In this document: positions 28,615 through 36,902 of the stretch, one piece after another
Layout of the letters: every line of letters starts with the position of its first letter
Position numbering within the stretch: position 1 is the stretch's first letter
Assembly (NCBI RefSeq): GCF_900169165.1
Contig: NZ_FXYY01000001.1
Span: 1-64,000 of the forward strand
Source: Brevibacterium linens ATCC 9172
Lineage (GTDB): Bacteria; Actinomycetota; Actinomycetes; Actinomycetales; Brevibacteriaceae
Length of the DNA stretch: 64,000 bases
Direction: 5' to 3'
Notes under the pieces: generated by a model
Told to the model about the DNA's origin: nothing
Seen by the model: the letters and a program-made list of their open reading frames with translations, nothing else
Databases searched by the model: none
Position numbers and translations under genes: made by a program

Positions 28615-30122
28615 GCGAATCCGGATTCCATGAGACACCCGACGACGACCTCGTCGACCGTGTCGAGAGCATCAGCGACGAGGAGGCCGAGCAGCGGGCG
28701 ACCGCGCTCGAGGCCGGACTCGAAAGCTATGAGCTCGAAGACGAGGACCGGGCGCTGCTGCGCGCCTACGGCTTCGACGACGACGAAGACGAGGCCCTCG
28801 GCGCCGCACCGGTGCTGGCCGTCGTCGGTCGCCCCAACGTCGGCAAGTCGACGCTGGTCAACCGCATCCTCGGCCGCCGCGAAGCCGTCGTCGAGGACGT
28901 TCCGGGCGTCACCCGTGACCGGGTGAGCTACCGGGCGGAATGGAACACGAAGGAGTTCACCCTCGTCGACACCGGCGGGTGGGATCAGGACTCGAAGGGT
29001 ATGGCCTCGCGGATTGCGATCCAGTCCGAGGTCGCCGTGGACATGGCCGATGCCGTCCTCCTCGTCGTCGATGCCACGACCGGTCCGACCTCGACCGATG
29101 AGATGGTCGTGAAGATGCTGCGCCGGAAGAAGAAGCCGGTCCTGCTGGCCGCGAACAAGGTCGACGACGAACGCGGCGAACTCATGGCCGCCGAACTCTG
29201 GGGCTTGGGCCTCGGCCAGCCGTGGACCGTCTCGGCTCTGCACGGTCGGGGAGTCGCCGACCTGCTCGACGAAGTGCTGACGATCCTGCCCGAGGTCTCG
29301 GCCGTCGACACCCGTGTCGAAGAGGGCGGACCGCGTCGGGTGGCCCTCGTCGGTCGTCCGAATGTCGGCAAATCCTCCCTGCTCAACCAGCTCATCGGTT
29401 CCGACCGGGTGCTCGTGGACAACGTCGCCGGCACCACGCGTGATCCCGTCGACGAGCTCATCGAGCTCGGTGGGAAGCAGTGGCGCTTCGTCGACACCGC
29501 CGGCATCCGTCGTCGAGCCCATCAGGCCAGCGGCGCCGACTTCTATGCCGCGCTGCGGACACAGACCGCACTGGAACGCGCCGAGGTGGCCCTCGTCCTC
29601 ATGGAGGTCCAGGACCCGCTGAGTGAGCAGGACGTCCGCATCGTCACGACCGCCGTCGAGGCGGGACGCGCCGTGGTGCTGGCGTTCAACAAGTGGGATC
29701 TGCTCGATGACGAACGTCGCTTCTACCTCGAGCGGGAGATCGAACGGGACCTCGGCCATGTGGCGTGGGCGCCTCGCGTGAACATCTCGGCGAAGACCGG
29801 ACGTCACGCGGAGAAGCTCGTTCCGGCGATGGAGACCGCTCTCGACGGCTGGGACACTCGCATTCCGACGGGACGGCTCAATGCGTTCCTCGGTGAGCTC
29901 GTCGCAGCCAACCCGCACCCGGTGCGCGGTGGTAAGCAGCCGCGCATCCTCTTCGGCACTCAGGCGCAGTCGCGTCCGCCGAAGTTCGTGCTCTTCACCA
30001 CCGGTTTCCTCGATCCCGGTTATCGTCGGTTCATCATCCGTCGTCTGCGCGAGACCTTCGGCTTCAAGGGCACCCCCATCGAGGTGTCGATGCGCATCCG
30101 TGAGAAGCGTCGGGGACGCTGA
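28611..30122 (+). CDS. der: Ribosome biogenesis GTPase Der (EngA)
   Basis: A tandem-domain GTPase needed for 50S maturation. The 503-residue protein has an acidic extension of about 65 residues, then two GTPase domains with P-loops GRPNVGKST near 74 and GRPNVGKSS near 247, switch II DTGGW and DTAGI, the NKxD motifs NKVDD and NKWDL, and a KH-like C-terminal domain. Such N-terminal extensions are common in actinobacterial Der. Confidence 0.94.
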   Translation: MSESGFHETPDDDLVDRVESISDEEAEQRATALEAGLESYELEDEDRALLRAYGFDDDEDEALGAAPVLAVVGRPNVGKSTLVNRILGRREAVVEDVPGVTRDRVSYRAEWNTKEFTLVDTGGWDQDSKGMASRIAIQSEVAVDMADAVLLVVDATTGPTSTDEMVVKMLRRKKKPVLLAANKVDDERGELMAAELWGLGLGQPWTVSALHGRGVADLLDEVLTILPEVSAVDTRVEEGGPRRVALVGRPNVGKSSLLNQLIGSDRVLVDNVAGTTRDPVDELIELGGKQWRFVDTAGIRRRAHQASGADFYAALRTQTALERAEVALVLMEVQDPLSEQDVRIVTTAVEAGRAVVLAFNKWDLLDDERRFYLEREIERDLGHVAWAPRVNISAKTGRHAEKLVPAMETALDGWDTRIPTGRLNAFLGELVAANPHPVRGGKQPRILFGTQAQSRPPKFVLFTTGFLDPGYRRFIIRRLRETFGFKGTPIEVSMRIREKRRGR

Positions 30123-31574
30123 ATGAACGAGGACGAGCAGACGAGTTCGTCGGGCTCCGCTGACGGTGCGGCCGGATCGCCCGGCGATGCCGCACGCCCG
30201 GCCGAGTCTGCGCCGTCCTCACGACCGGTGCCCGGCGCAAATTCCGAGCCCGCGGGCCCTGCGGCGACCTCTGCGTCGGCCTCGAAGCCCGCAGGCGCGG
30301 ACCCTGCGTCGGGGACGGCCGCACCGGCCGCCTCGGTGAGGAACGCTCCCGGTTCGGCCGCCTCGGTGGGGAACGCTCCCGGTCCGGCTGCCTCGGTGGG
30401 GAACGCTCCCGGTCCGGCCGCCTCGGTGACGGTGGGACCTGGCTTCGCACCCGGCTCCGAACCCGGCATGGCAGGCGAGCCACGACCCTGGCATGCGCGG
30501 CCGCCGGCGCGAGCGCTGATGATCGCGGTGACGCTGGCGGGGCTGGCCTATGCGCTGATGTTCTTCCGCGGACTCCAGGACATCGTGGCCCCGGTGTTCC
30601 TCGCCCTGAACTTCTATATCGTCGTCTACCCGGTGCAGCGGCTGCTCACTCGGATCAAGGTGCCGCGGGCGATCGGGGCGTGTATCTCGGTCGTACTCGT
30701 GCTGTGCATGATCTTCGCGTTCTTCGGCCTCACCGCGTGGTCGGTCGCCGAGCTCGTCATCCTCATCCCCAGCTACAGCTACGAACTCGCCGCCACGTAC
30801 CAGAACGCGCTGGCGCTGCTGTCGGACATCGGAGTGACGTCCTCGGTGATCCAGCAGCAGCTCTCCGGTTTCGATGTCCGTTCCGTGCTCGACGCCATCT
30901 ACCCGCTGCTGACGAATCTGTCGTCGGTGGCAGGCCTGCTGACCACGGTCATCATGGCGGTGTTCTTCGTGGCGATGGATTCGATGGGCATCGACAAGCG
31001 GATGGCGATGCTGCTCGACGTCAAGCCGTCACTGTCGGCGTCGATCGGCGACTTCGCCAGCGGCGTCCGCCGCTACTGGGTGGTGGCGACGGTCTTCGGC
31101 CTCATCGTCGCATTCCTCGACGTCATCGCCCTGGCGATCATCGACGTCCCGCTCATCTGGGTGTGGGGTGTGCTCGCGTTCCTGACGAACTACATTCCGA
31201 ACATCGGTTTCGTCATCGGTCTCATCCCGCCCGCTCTGCTGGCGCTGGTCGACAGCGGTTGGCAGTCGGCGCTGTGGGTGGTCATCGCCTACAGCGTGCT
31301 CAACTTCGTCATCCAGGCGATCATCCAACCGAAGTTCACCGGCGAGTCGGTGGGTGTGACCCCGCTGATCTCGTTCCTGTCCCTGCTGTTCTGGGTGTGG
31401 ATCCTCGGCTGGCTCGGCGCCCTGCTGGCGCTGCCGGCGACCCTGCTGATCAAGGCCCTGCTGGTCGACGCTGACCCGAAGGCCAGGTGGGTCAATATCC
31501 TTCTCGCCTCCGATCCGGACACCGGACGCGCCGAACTGGTCAAGGGCCTGAAGAAGCATCAGGCTGCGCACTGA
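30123..31574 (+). CDS. AI-2E/PerM family membrane protein
   Basis: A 483-residue membrane protein of the AI-2E transporter superfamily. Residues 1–120 are a Pro/Ala/Gly/Ser-rich hydrophilic region with three perfect-length 10-residue repeats (ASVGNAPGPA type). The remainder contains seven or eight hydrophobic segments and the family region TNYIPNIGFVIGLIPPALLALVD near 356 and IQPKFTGESVGVTPL near 400. Members include permeases and antiporters; the substrate cannot be told. The ATG directly follows the der stop. No terminator-like hairpin was recognised in the 141 nt after it. Confidence 0.82.
   Translation: MNEDEQTSSSGSADGAAGSPGDAARPAESAPSSRPVPGANSEPAGPAATSASASKPAGADPASGTAAPAASVRNAPGSAASVGNAPGPAASVGNAPGPAASVTVGPGFAPGSEPGMAGEPRPWHARPPARALMIAVTLAGLAYALMFFRGLQDIVAPVFLALNFYIVVYPVQRLLTRIKVPRAIGACISVVLVLCMIFAFFGLTAWSVAELVILIPSYSYELAATYQNALALLSDIGVTSSVIQQQLSGFDVRSVLDAIYPLLTNLSSVAGLLTTVIMAVFFVAMDSMGIDKRMAMLLDVKPSLSASIGDFASGVRRYWVVATVFGLIVAFLDVIALAIIDVPLIWVWGVLAFLTNYIPNIGFVIGLIPPALLALVDSGWQSALWVVIAYSVLNFVIQAIIQPKFTGESVGVTPLISFLSLLFWVWILGWLGALLALPATLLIKALLVDADPKARWVNILLASDPDTGRAELVKGLKKHQAAH
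30330..30419 (+). repeat. Three 30-bp coding repeats
   Basis: Three consecutive 30-bp units starting GCCTCGGTG(A/G)GGAACGC encode the ASVxNAPGxA repeats of the membrane protein's N-terminus. The second and third units differ by one base. Confidence 0.85.
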
Positions 31575-31703
31575 TGAGTCAGCGGGAGCGGCGGAAGCGC
31601 TCGGCGGCTTCGGTCTGAGACTGCCCGCGGTCCGGTGAATCCCACATTCTCGCTTTTCCGGCCGCTTGTCGCCTCGAGCCCTCGCACTGTGACGGCAGAG
31701 TGG

Positions 31704-31718
31704 TTAGCATGAAGTATG
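31704..31718 (+). promoter_or_regulatory. -10-like hexamer immediately before the YciO-type gene
   Basis: TTAGCAT ends 5 nt before the ATG at 31716, and no ribosome site is visible, so a leaderless transcript is possible. The evidence is weaker than for pyrG. Confidence 0.3.
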
Positions 31719-32342
31719 GCGACACTACTGAATATCCATCCGGAGAACCCGCAGGACCGACTGATCGAGAAGGCCGCTGAGTCACTCAGGAACGGTGGCC
31801 TGATCGCCTATCCCACGGATTCCTGTTATGCCCTCGGCTGCGCCTTGGACAACAAGGACGGCATCGAGCGGATCACTCGCATCCGACAACTCGGTTCGAA
31901 GCACCATTTCACACTCATGTGCCACGACTTCGCCCAGCTGGGTCAGTTCGTCATCGTCGACAATTCCGACTTCCGTGCCATCAAGTCGATGACGCCGGGA
32001 CCGTACACGTTCATCATGAAGGCGACGAAGGAAGTTCCGCGCCGGATGATGCACCCGAAGAAGCATTCGGTCGGAGCTCGGATCCCGCAGAACGTCACGG
32101 CACTCGCACTCGTCGAGGCGATGGGGGAGCCGATCCTGTCCTCGACGCTGCTGCTGCCCGACGATGAGGATCCGCTGACCCACGCCGAGGATGTCATGAA
32201 CCAGCTCGGCAATGACCTCGACATCGTCATCGAGTCCGGAGTCCCCGGAGTCGTGCCGACCTCGGTCATCGACTTCACCGGCAAGTACCCAGAGGTGGCT
32301 CGCGTCGGAGCCGGGGACGTCTCGCGGTTCCTCGACGAGTGA
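31716..32342 (+). CDS. YciO/Sua5 family protein (threonylcarbamoyl-AMP synthase-like)
   Basis: A 208-residue protein of the Sua5/YciO/YrdC fold. The N-terminal LRNGGLIAYPTDSCYALGCAL (about residues 24–44) and the KHHFTLMCHDFAQL and SMTPGPYTFIMKATKEVPRR regions are typical of the YciO branch. True Sua5/TsaC usually read KxR-type residues for tRNA and substrate binding; the KHHFTLMC sequence here fits YciO better. It may support t6A37 tRNA modification, or bind RNA or a nucleotide without that role. It is monocistronic, followed by a hairpin terminator. Confidence 0.8.
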   Translation: MATLLNIHPENPQDRLIEKAAESLRNGGLIAYPTDSCYALGCALDNKDGIERITRIRQLGSKHHFTLMCHDFAQLGQFVIVDNSDFRAIKSMTPGPYTFIMKATKEVPRRMMHPKKHSVGARIPQNVTALALVEAMGEPILSSTLLLPDDEDPLTHAEDVMNQLGNDLDIVIESGVPGVVPTSVIDFTGKYPEVARVGAGDVSRFLDE

Positions 32343-32444
32343 ACCGGTAAGGTCGGTCGCACTGAGCTGGCTGGACTGCCGATTCACGGCTGATCACACG
32401 CCGGACCGACAGACCGGAACGAACCGGCAGACGAACTCAGCGAA

Positions 32445-32479
32445 ATCTCGCCGAGGTGGCCGAGCCGCCTCGGCGAGAT
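32445..32479. terminator. Bidirectional terminator between the YciO-type gene and livF
   Basis: ATCTCGCCGAGG (32445–32456) pairs with CCTCGGCGAGAT (32468–32479), a perfect 12-bp stem with an 11-nt loop between convergent genes. It contains the over-represented 12-mer TCGCCGAGGCGG in reverse orientation. Confidence 0.8.
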
Positions 32480-32526
32480 CTCATCCGCACCGGTGTCCTT
32501 CTCAACGGGTGGGCCCCGTGCGCCCG

Positions 32527-32878
32527 TCAGAGTCCGAGGTAGGCCGCCTGCACGTCAGGATTGTCGAGCAGCCGGGAGGCATCATCGGCGAGGACGATCC
32601 GCCCCTCGGCAAGGACGTATCCCCTGTGGGCGATTGCCAGTGATGCGTTCGCGTTCTGCTCACTGAGCAGAACTGCGATGCCGTTGCGATTGATCTGGGC
32701 GACCGACTCGAGGACCTGCCCGACGATGATGGGCGCCAGGCCCATCGACGGCTCATCCAGGATCAGCAGACTCGGATCCGACATCAGTGCTCGGCCGATC
32801 GCGACCATCTGCTGCTGCCCGCCCGACAGCGAGCCTGCCGGCTGTCTGGCCTTCTCCTTGAGGATCGGAAACATATCG
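32527..32878 (-). pseudogene. livF: livF, C-terminal fragment (split by composite transposon)
   Basis: The C-terminal half of a branched-chain amino acid ABC transporter ATPase. The fragment contains the ABC signature LSGGQQQM, the Walker [14 protein letters not shown] and the switch His replaced region LLSEQNA. The N-terminal half lies at 39830–40190. Joining the two halves and counting the 8-bp duplication ACATATCG once restores one frame across …[10 protein letters not shown]…, giving 234 residues, the normal LivF length. The gene was therefore intact before the insertion. The fragment alone has no P-loop. Confidence 0.9.
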
Positions 32879-32890
32879 GGCTCTTCGCGT

Positions 32891-34193
32891 TTAAGGGTGT
32901 AGCCGGGGCCTGAATCCTCCGGCTTCGAGCAGGCTCCTGGCGATGTAGTGCGTCAGATTCCGAAACCCCAACGCCGAGCCCCACAGATGCTCCAGACGCC
33001 CATTTAAAGCCTCGGTGGGGCCGTTCGAGGTTCCCGGCCGATCGAAGTACGCCACCACATCTCCTACCCTTTTCTTCAACGTGCGGCCCAACTTCCGCAA
33101 CTCAATCAGACCTGCAGGTACTCCCGACGAGATCGATGCGATTACCGACTCCAGCATCCGTTTGGCCACCGTGCGGTCCGGATTCCGGTAAGCGCTCATG
33201 ATGTCTTGATACACACTCCACGTCACCTCCACATCGGCATGGTCAGGGTTTGTGAACAATTCAGCGATCCTCTTCTGCTGCTTCTCGGTGAGGAACTCAC
33301 ACCCCGTATGCAAGGTGCGACGGGCTTGATACAACGGGTCACCCTTCTTCCCCCCGATGATCCAGTGTTTCCTGCTGGACTCGGCGGCGCACATCATCCA
33401 AACCATCGCCGGCGAGCTTGACGACGTGGAACGGATCCATCACTTCGACTGCGGTCGGCAGCTCCTCGGCGGCCGCGGTTTTGAACCCGGTGAACCCGTC
33501 CATCGCCACGACCTCGATCCCGTCCCGCCATTCCTGCGATCGCTCCGCCAGCCAGGTCTTGAACTCCGCTTTCGACCGTCCCTCGATCATGTCGAGCAAC
33601 CGGGCGGGGCCCGTTTTGTCCCTGACAGGGGTGAGATCGATGATCACGGTGACGTACTTGTCCCCGCGTTGCGTGTGCCGCCACACGTGCTCGTCGACTC
33701 CGATGACGGTCACGCCGTCGAACCGGGTGGGGTCGTCGATGAGGACACGGTGACCTTCGGCCAGGATCGCGTCGTTGGCGGTGTGCCAGGACACGGCGAG
33801 CTTCTTCGCGATCACGGACACGGTGGCGTGGTCGACGACGAGGGCTCGTAGTGCCCAGGCCAGTCCGGTGCGGGAGATCTTCGCTCGGGCCGGTGCCGCG
33901 GCTGCGGTGTCGTGGCGCCAGACGTGCCCGCACTCGAGGCATTTGTAGCGGCGGAGCCGAATGTGGAGGGTGGTGGGTCGGTGGCCGAAGGGTTCGTGGG
34001 CCAGGCGGCGGGTGACGGTGTCTCGGGGCGCGCCGTGGCCGCCGCATTTTCGGCACCAGTCGTCGGTGTTCGTCGGTGTGCACAGGAGGAGCGCTTCGTG
34101 TTCGGTGAGCTGCTGGCCGACGCAGGAGAGGTTCAGTGTGTCGAGGTGGCAGAAGGTGGTGAGGTCAGGGGCGGAGAAAGTAGGCTGATCCAA
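32891..34193 (-). pseudogene. ISL3 transposase A, frameshifted
   Basis: An ISL3-family DDE transposase, about 433 residues if repaired. The start is TTG at 34191–34193 (MDQPTFSAPDLTTF). Zinc-ribbon CxxC pairs, GVDEHVWRHT, AMDGFTGF and MDPFHVVKLAG are in the first 284 codons, and GTSNGPTEALNGRLEHL in the second part. The frame breaks near 33345 at a run of six G (minus strand). Five G would restore QQETLDHRG-KKGDPLYQARR, so a 1-nt slippage insertion is the simplest cause. A +1 programmed shift is possible but unusual for this family. Confidence 0.85.
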
Positions 34194-34248
34194 GTCGAGG
34201 TCTTCCGGTTGGAGAGTGTAGGAACTTCCATCTTCGGAAGACCTCGAC
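34194..34248 (-). promoter_or_regulatory. Hairpin abutting the start codon of ISL3 transposase A
   Basis: GTCGAGGTCTTCCG (34194–34207) pairs perfectly with CGGAAGACCTCGAC (34235–34248), with a 27-nt loop. On the minus strand the 3' arm touches the TTG start codon (34191–34193). Confidence 0.65.
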
Positions 34249-34303
34249 CTGTTTCCGGGTAGCGACGCGCACCCGGTTTTACACCCTCAACTGCGAAGAG
34301 CCG

Positions 34304-35341
34304 GATTACGTGGGCGGGAAATCGTTTGGTGCGATTACGGCTGAATGGAATGAGGCCGGTGTTCCGACGATTACAGACCGAACTGATGCCTGGGCATTCC
34401 CTACTCTGATCGGTCTCATGCGGAAGAAATTCCAGACCGGAGTTATCGAGTTCAAGGGAGAAGAATTCCCTGGTTCTCATGAACCGATTATCTCCAAGGA
34501 GCTATACACAGCTTTTGAGGCGCGGAGGAATCAGAATTCCAAAGCACCGGCTAGGAACAAATACCCTGAGTGGCCGCTCTCGGGTCTCATGGTCTGCGGA
34601 TCGTGTGGAGGTCCGGTAGGGATGATCCAGCGAAACAAAGACGGAGCTACGCGGTTAGGTTGCCTACATCGGCGCAACAAAGGCACATGCAAACAGAAGG
34701 CAATCTATCGGCTCCAAGCGGATCATGCCTTCATGCTGTTTGTCTCTCAGTACATGGACCAGATCGTAGCGGCTCTCCCGGACGCGGAAACACAGTCACA
34801 GCTCAAGGAGGACGTAAAAGAAGCTGAGTACGCTCTCACAGCGGCTAAGAGCAAGCTTCAGGAGTTCCTTGAGACGGTCACCGTACTAGGCCTGAGTCTG
34901 GAGGAGAGCAAGGAGATTCTTGAGGCTAGACGCGAAGATGTGAAAACCGCTGAGATCAAACTGAGTGAGGCGGAAGGGGAGCTAGCTCTAGCAACTCCTC
35001 TGGAAGTCGATCAGCAAGCCTTGGAGCACAAGGAGGACACGTCTCCTTCTGAGTGGGCTTTGTACGTGCGTACCAAGCTTGTAGAGAAGTGCACGCTCAA
35101 TCCGGATCAGTCCTTCTCCATCATTGGCAAAGCCGGTTACACACTGACTCAGGAAAAAATGAGTTATGACGGTTCTGCAAAGGTGGAGAAGGCAAACACT
35201 CAGGGTTTGAGTAGTGAGAAGACCAAACAGGCGAGAGCTTGGCTGAGGGCAAACGGCTATGAGGAGAAGGTCTCCGTAAGAGGAAATATTAAGTTCGAGT
35301 ACCTGAAGCTTTGGATTAAAGAGGGTAAGCCTGTAGCCTGA
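34304..35341 (+). pseudogene. Large serine recombinase, C-terminal part with Lsr2-type DNA-binding tail
   Basis: About 345 residues remain of a large serine recombinase (phage integrase/ICE type); the catalytic resolvase domain was removed by ISL3 element A. What remains is the recombinase domain (GGKSFGAITAEWNEAGVPT), a zinc ribbon (VCGSCGG … LGCLHRRNKGTC), a long coiled coil (about residues 155–230 of the open part), and a last segment of 45 residues: SSEKTKQARAWLRANGYEEK…VRGN. That segment resembles the C-terminal domain of Lsr2, where the minor-groove motif is RGR; here it reads RGN. The same domain ends the next gene. Codon use is less GC-rich than the chromosome, suggesting transfer. 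Confidence 0.85.
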
Positions 35342-35371
35342 TCATGTTAGACCCCCTATTAAGGAGTACTC

Positions 35372-35746
35372 ATGGCAATCATCACCAAGACCATTTACGT
35401 CTCAGACGTTTCCGGGGACCAGATTGAAGAGAAAGACCTGGCTCGCGCGGAGGTCACTTGGAAGGGCCGTAGCTACAACTTGGCTCTGACCAAGGACGAA
35501 TACAAGCGCGTTGAAGAGTACCTGGATGATCTCGTGCAAGAGGCCGAGGTGGATGAACCTCAGGTATCGGTCACGCGCCGTTCTCGGGCCGCCAGCTCCT
35601 CAGGCTCGGGCCTGTCCTCAGAAGAGCTTGCACAGTGCCGCGCTTGGCTACAGGAGCAGGGTGAGAAGGTTGCGGACCGTGGGCGTATCGCGGCTGACCT
35701 GATTAAGAAGTGGACCGATGCCGGTAAGCCTGAAGCTCGCGGCTGA
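35372..35746 (+). CDS. Lsr2-like nucleoid-associated protein (xenogeneic silencer homologue)
   Basis: A 124-residue protein with the Lsr2 plan. The N-terminal dimerisation-like part (residues 1–58) has ITKTIYVSDVSGDQIEEKDL followed by TWKGRSYNLALTKDEYKRVEEYLDDLV. A Ser/Arg/Gly linker (about 66–80) and the C-terminal DNA-binding domain SSEELAQCRAWLQEQGEKVADRGR follow, with the minor-groove RGR at 103–105. Lsr2 silences AT-rich foreign DNA in actinobacteria. This divergent copy lies in mobile DNA, 30 nt after the recombinase, with an AAGGAG site. It could silence its own element, or interfere with or replace host Lsr2 as phage and plasmid homologues do. Confidence 0.85.
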   Translation: MAIITKTIYVSDVSGDQIEEKDLARAEVTWKGRSYNLALTKDEYKRVEEYLDDLVQEAEVDEPQVSVTRRSRAASSSGSGLSSEELAQCRAWLQEQGEKVADRGRIAADLIKKWTDAGKPEARG

Positions 35747-35761
35747 AACCAACCCGGCGAG

Positions 35762-35790
35762 TTCCCCGTCTCCCAGTAGGAGGCGGGGAA
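35762..35790 (+). terminator. Terminator after the lsr2-like gene
   Basis: TTCCCCGTCTCC pairs with GGAGGCGGGGAA (12 bp, one T·G) with loop CAGTA, followed by TTTCAATT. Confidence 0.8.
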
Positions 35791-35807
35791 TTTCAATTGA
35801 AAAAGAA

Positions 35808-35852
35808 ACTACCAAATTTCATCCTTTTGTGGGATGCGGGTTCTTTGGTAGT
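35808..35852 (+). promoter_or_regulatory. Nested hairpin in the leader of the phospholipase-like gene
   Basis: An outer 9-bp stem ACTACCAAA / TTTGGTAGT encloses an inner 5-bp stem CATCC / GGATG. It lies 55 nt before the start codon of the secreted protein gene, in an otherwise non-coding stretch of about 115 nt. It may be a leader RNA structure; no known riboswitch was recognised. Confidence 0.4.
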
Positions 35853-35907
35853 GATGCAACCCTAGAGAAGCAACTACTTTTGATTCGCCGGAAGGAACCC
35901 CATCCCC

Positions 35908-36429
35908 ATGAAAGTTGTAGCCCTGACCACGCGGTATCTGGTCGCACTTGTCGCTGTGTTGACGCTGACGATGACTGTCGGTGTCACCGCGTCATCAGCG
36001 ACGGAGAGCGAAGACATAGACCGCGAAGCGGTCAGCCGTCTTCACGATGCTCTTGTAAAGGCTAGGGCAGACGGAATCGAAGTCGAAGGCGATATCTCGG
36101 AAGAAGCCCTAATCAGTGAGTTTGAGAACAGTGGTCTTACGGCACAGGCCGCACCAAACGGCTGTTCGACACCGAAGGCTCTTAAAAAGGCCGCGAGTAA
36201 GTGGAATAAGCTCTTTAAACCAGCTTGTGACAAGCATGATCGGTGTTACAGTAAAGATTCCAAAAAGGATCGTATTCGTTGCGATACTGATTTTCGCGCG
36301 AACATGAAGGGAATATGTAAAAAGAAGAAGAGCGGAAAAGCCTCATGCTACACAGTGGCCGTGATCTACTTTGAGGCTGTTCGAGCTGGCGGAAAGAGTC
36401 ACTACAAAGGGAAAGGAAGCCCCAGGTGA
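35908..36429 (+). CDS. Secreted phospholipase A2-like protein
   Basis: A 173-residue exported protein. Residues 1–30 form a signal peptide (charged start, hydrophobic LVALVAVLTLTMTVGV, then a small-residue cleavage region ASSAT). The mature protein carries the phospholipase A2 active-site motif CDKHDRCY with His110–Asp111, the following CDTDF segment and six Cys (86, 107, 113, 125, 137, 147), fitting a disulfide-bonded prokaryotic PLA2 that cleaves the sn-2 ester of phospholipids with Ca2+. The C-terminus is basic (GKGSPR). It sits in mobile DNA and its stop overlaps the next start. It could be an exoenzyme, toxin or lysis-related factor. Enzyme activity is inferred. Confidence 0.72.
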   Translation: MKVVALTTRYLVALVAVLTLTMTVGVTASSATESEDIDREAVSRLHDALVKARADGIEVEGDISEEALISEFENSGLTAQAAPNGCSTPKALKKAASKWNKLFKPACDKHDRCYSKDSKKDRIRCDTDFRANMKGICKKKKSGKASCYTVAVIYFEAVRAGGKSHYKGKGSPR

Positions 36430-36677
36430 TGCCAAGAAATATTTTCGTTAGAGTGCTGTACATCCTACTGGTAGTCATTGCTGTGTTACTGCTGATTGCG
36501 TGCATTGGTGCATCAGTATGGGCTGGAACTGCCGAAGATGGTTGGATTACCGTCAATGCGTTCATGCTTATAGGTTGGGTAGTCAGTTCACCCTTCATTC
36601 TGGGAGCAATCGCTTGGACGATCATCCTCTTTGTTGGTGGACGCAATTCTTCAACCTCTGACAAGATGAATGTATAA
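36426..36677 (+). CDS. Small two-TM membrane protein coupled to the phospholipase-like gene
   Basis: An 83-residue protein (82 if started at the second codon, an ATG) with two hydrophobic segments, about residues 9–32 and 43–70, and a short hydrophilic C-terminus. The GTG start overlaps the preceding TGA by 4 nt. I do not recognise a family. Size, topology and tight coupling to a secreted lipase would suit an immunity or export-helper protein, but nothing in the sequence proves this. Codon use is AT-richer than in the chromosome. Confidence 0.6.
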   Translation: MMPRNIFVRVLYILLVVIAVLLLIACIGASVWAGTAEDGWITVNAFMLIGWVVSSPFILGAIAWTIILFVGGRNSSTSDKMNV

Positions 36678-36697
36678 AACCCGTCAATAACCGAAAG

Positions 36698-36727
36698 GGC
36701 CGGTCTCCTACTAAGTAGGGGGCTGGT
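36698..36727 (+). terminator. Probable terminator after the two-TM gene
   Basis: CCGGTCTCCTAC and GTAGGGGGCTGG can form a 12-bp stem with three G·U pairs around a short TAA loop. No strong T-run follows. Confidence 0.45.
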
Positions 36728-36756
36728 CCTCATTTCCGGTAGAGCCGGTTAGATTT

Positions 36757-36819
36757 TGATATAATAGATATAGATGCATTACTTCTCGCCCTCCAGACTG
36801 GACACCTGGAGGGTTTTTT
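36757..36819 (+). promoter_or_regulatory. Extended -10 promoter followed by an intrinsic terminator (leader/attenuator or short RNA)
   Basis: TGATATAAT (36757–36765) is a consensus extended -10. About 45 nt downstream CCCTCCAG (36789–36796) pairs with CTGGAGGG (36806–36813), followed by six T. An ATG 8 nt after the -10 (36774) opens a 26-codon frame that runs through the terminator and stops at 36854. This is either a short RNA of about 48 nt or an attenuated leader for the downstream gene. Confidence 0.55.
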
Positions 36820-36848
36820 CTTTGCCAAAATCTTTCAAAACAGATTTA

Positions 36849-36857
36849 TGTTAGAAT
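36849..36857 (+). promoter_or_regulatory. Second extended -10 promoter
   Basis: TGTTAGAAT (TG at 36849–36850, TAGAAT at 36852–36857), about 45 nt before the start of the Cys-rich gene. A transcript from here would have a conventional leader. Confidence 0.5.
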
Positions 36858-36902
36858 AGTGTATGTCCGATAAACTTAGCAAAGGAAATGAATGGAGAAA
36901 TA

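Larger units (their letters stand above)
32879..34302 (-). mobile_element. ISL3-family element A (left end of composite)
   Basis: 1,424 bp bounded by inverted ends GGCTCTTCGCGTTTAAGGGTG (left, split here for reading) and, read from the right, GGCTCTTCGCAGTTGAGGGT. It contains one transposase gene on the minus strand that is frameshifted. Its right end interrupts the serine recombinase gene; the N-terminal catalytic part of that gene is missing. Confidence 0.88.

Noticed and set aside
32879..34302. ISL3 element A as a simple insertion with its own target duplication
   Set aside because: Flanks are ACATATCG (left) and GGATTACG (right), which do not match; the left copy matches the far right end of the composite instead.
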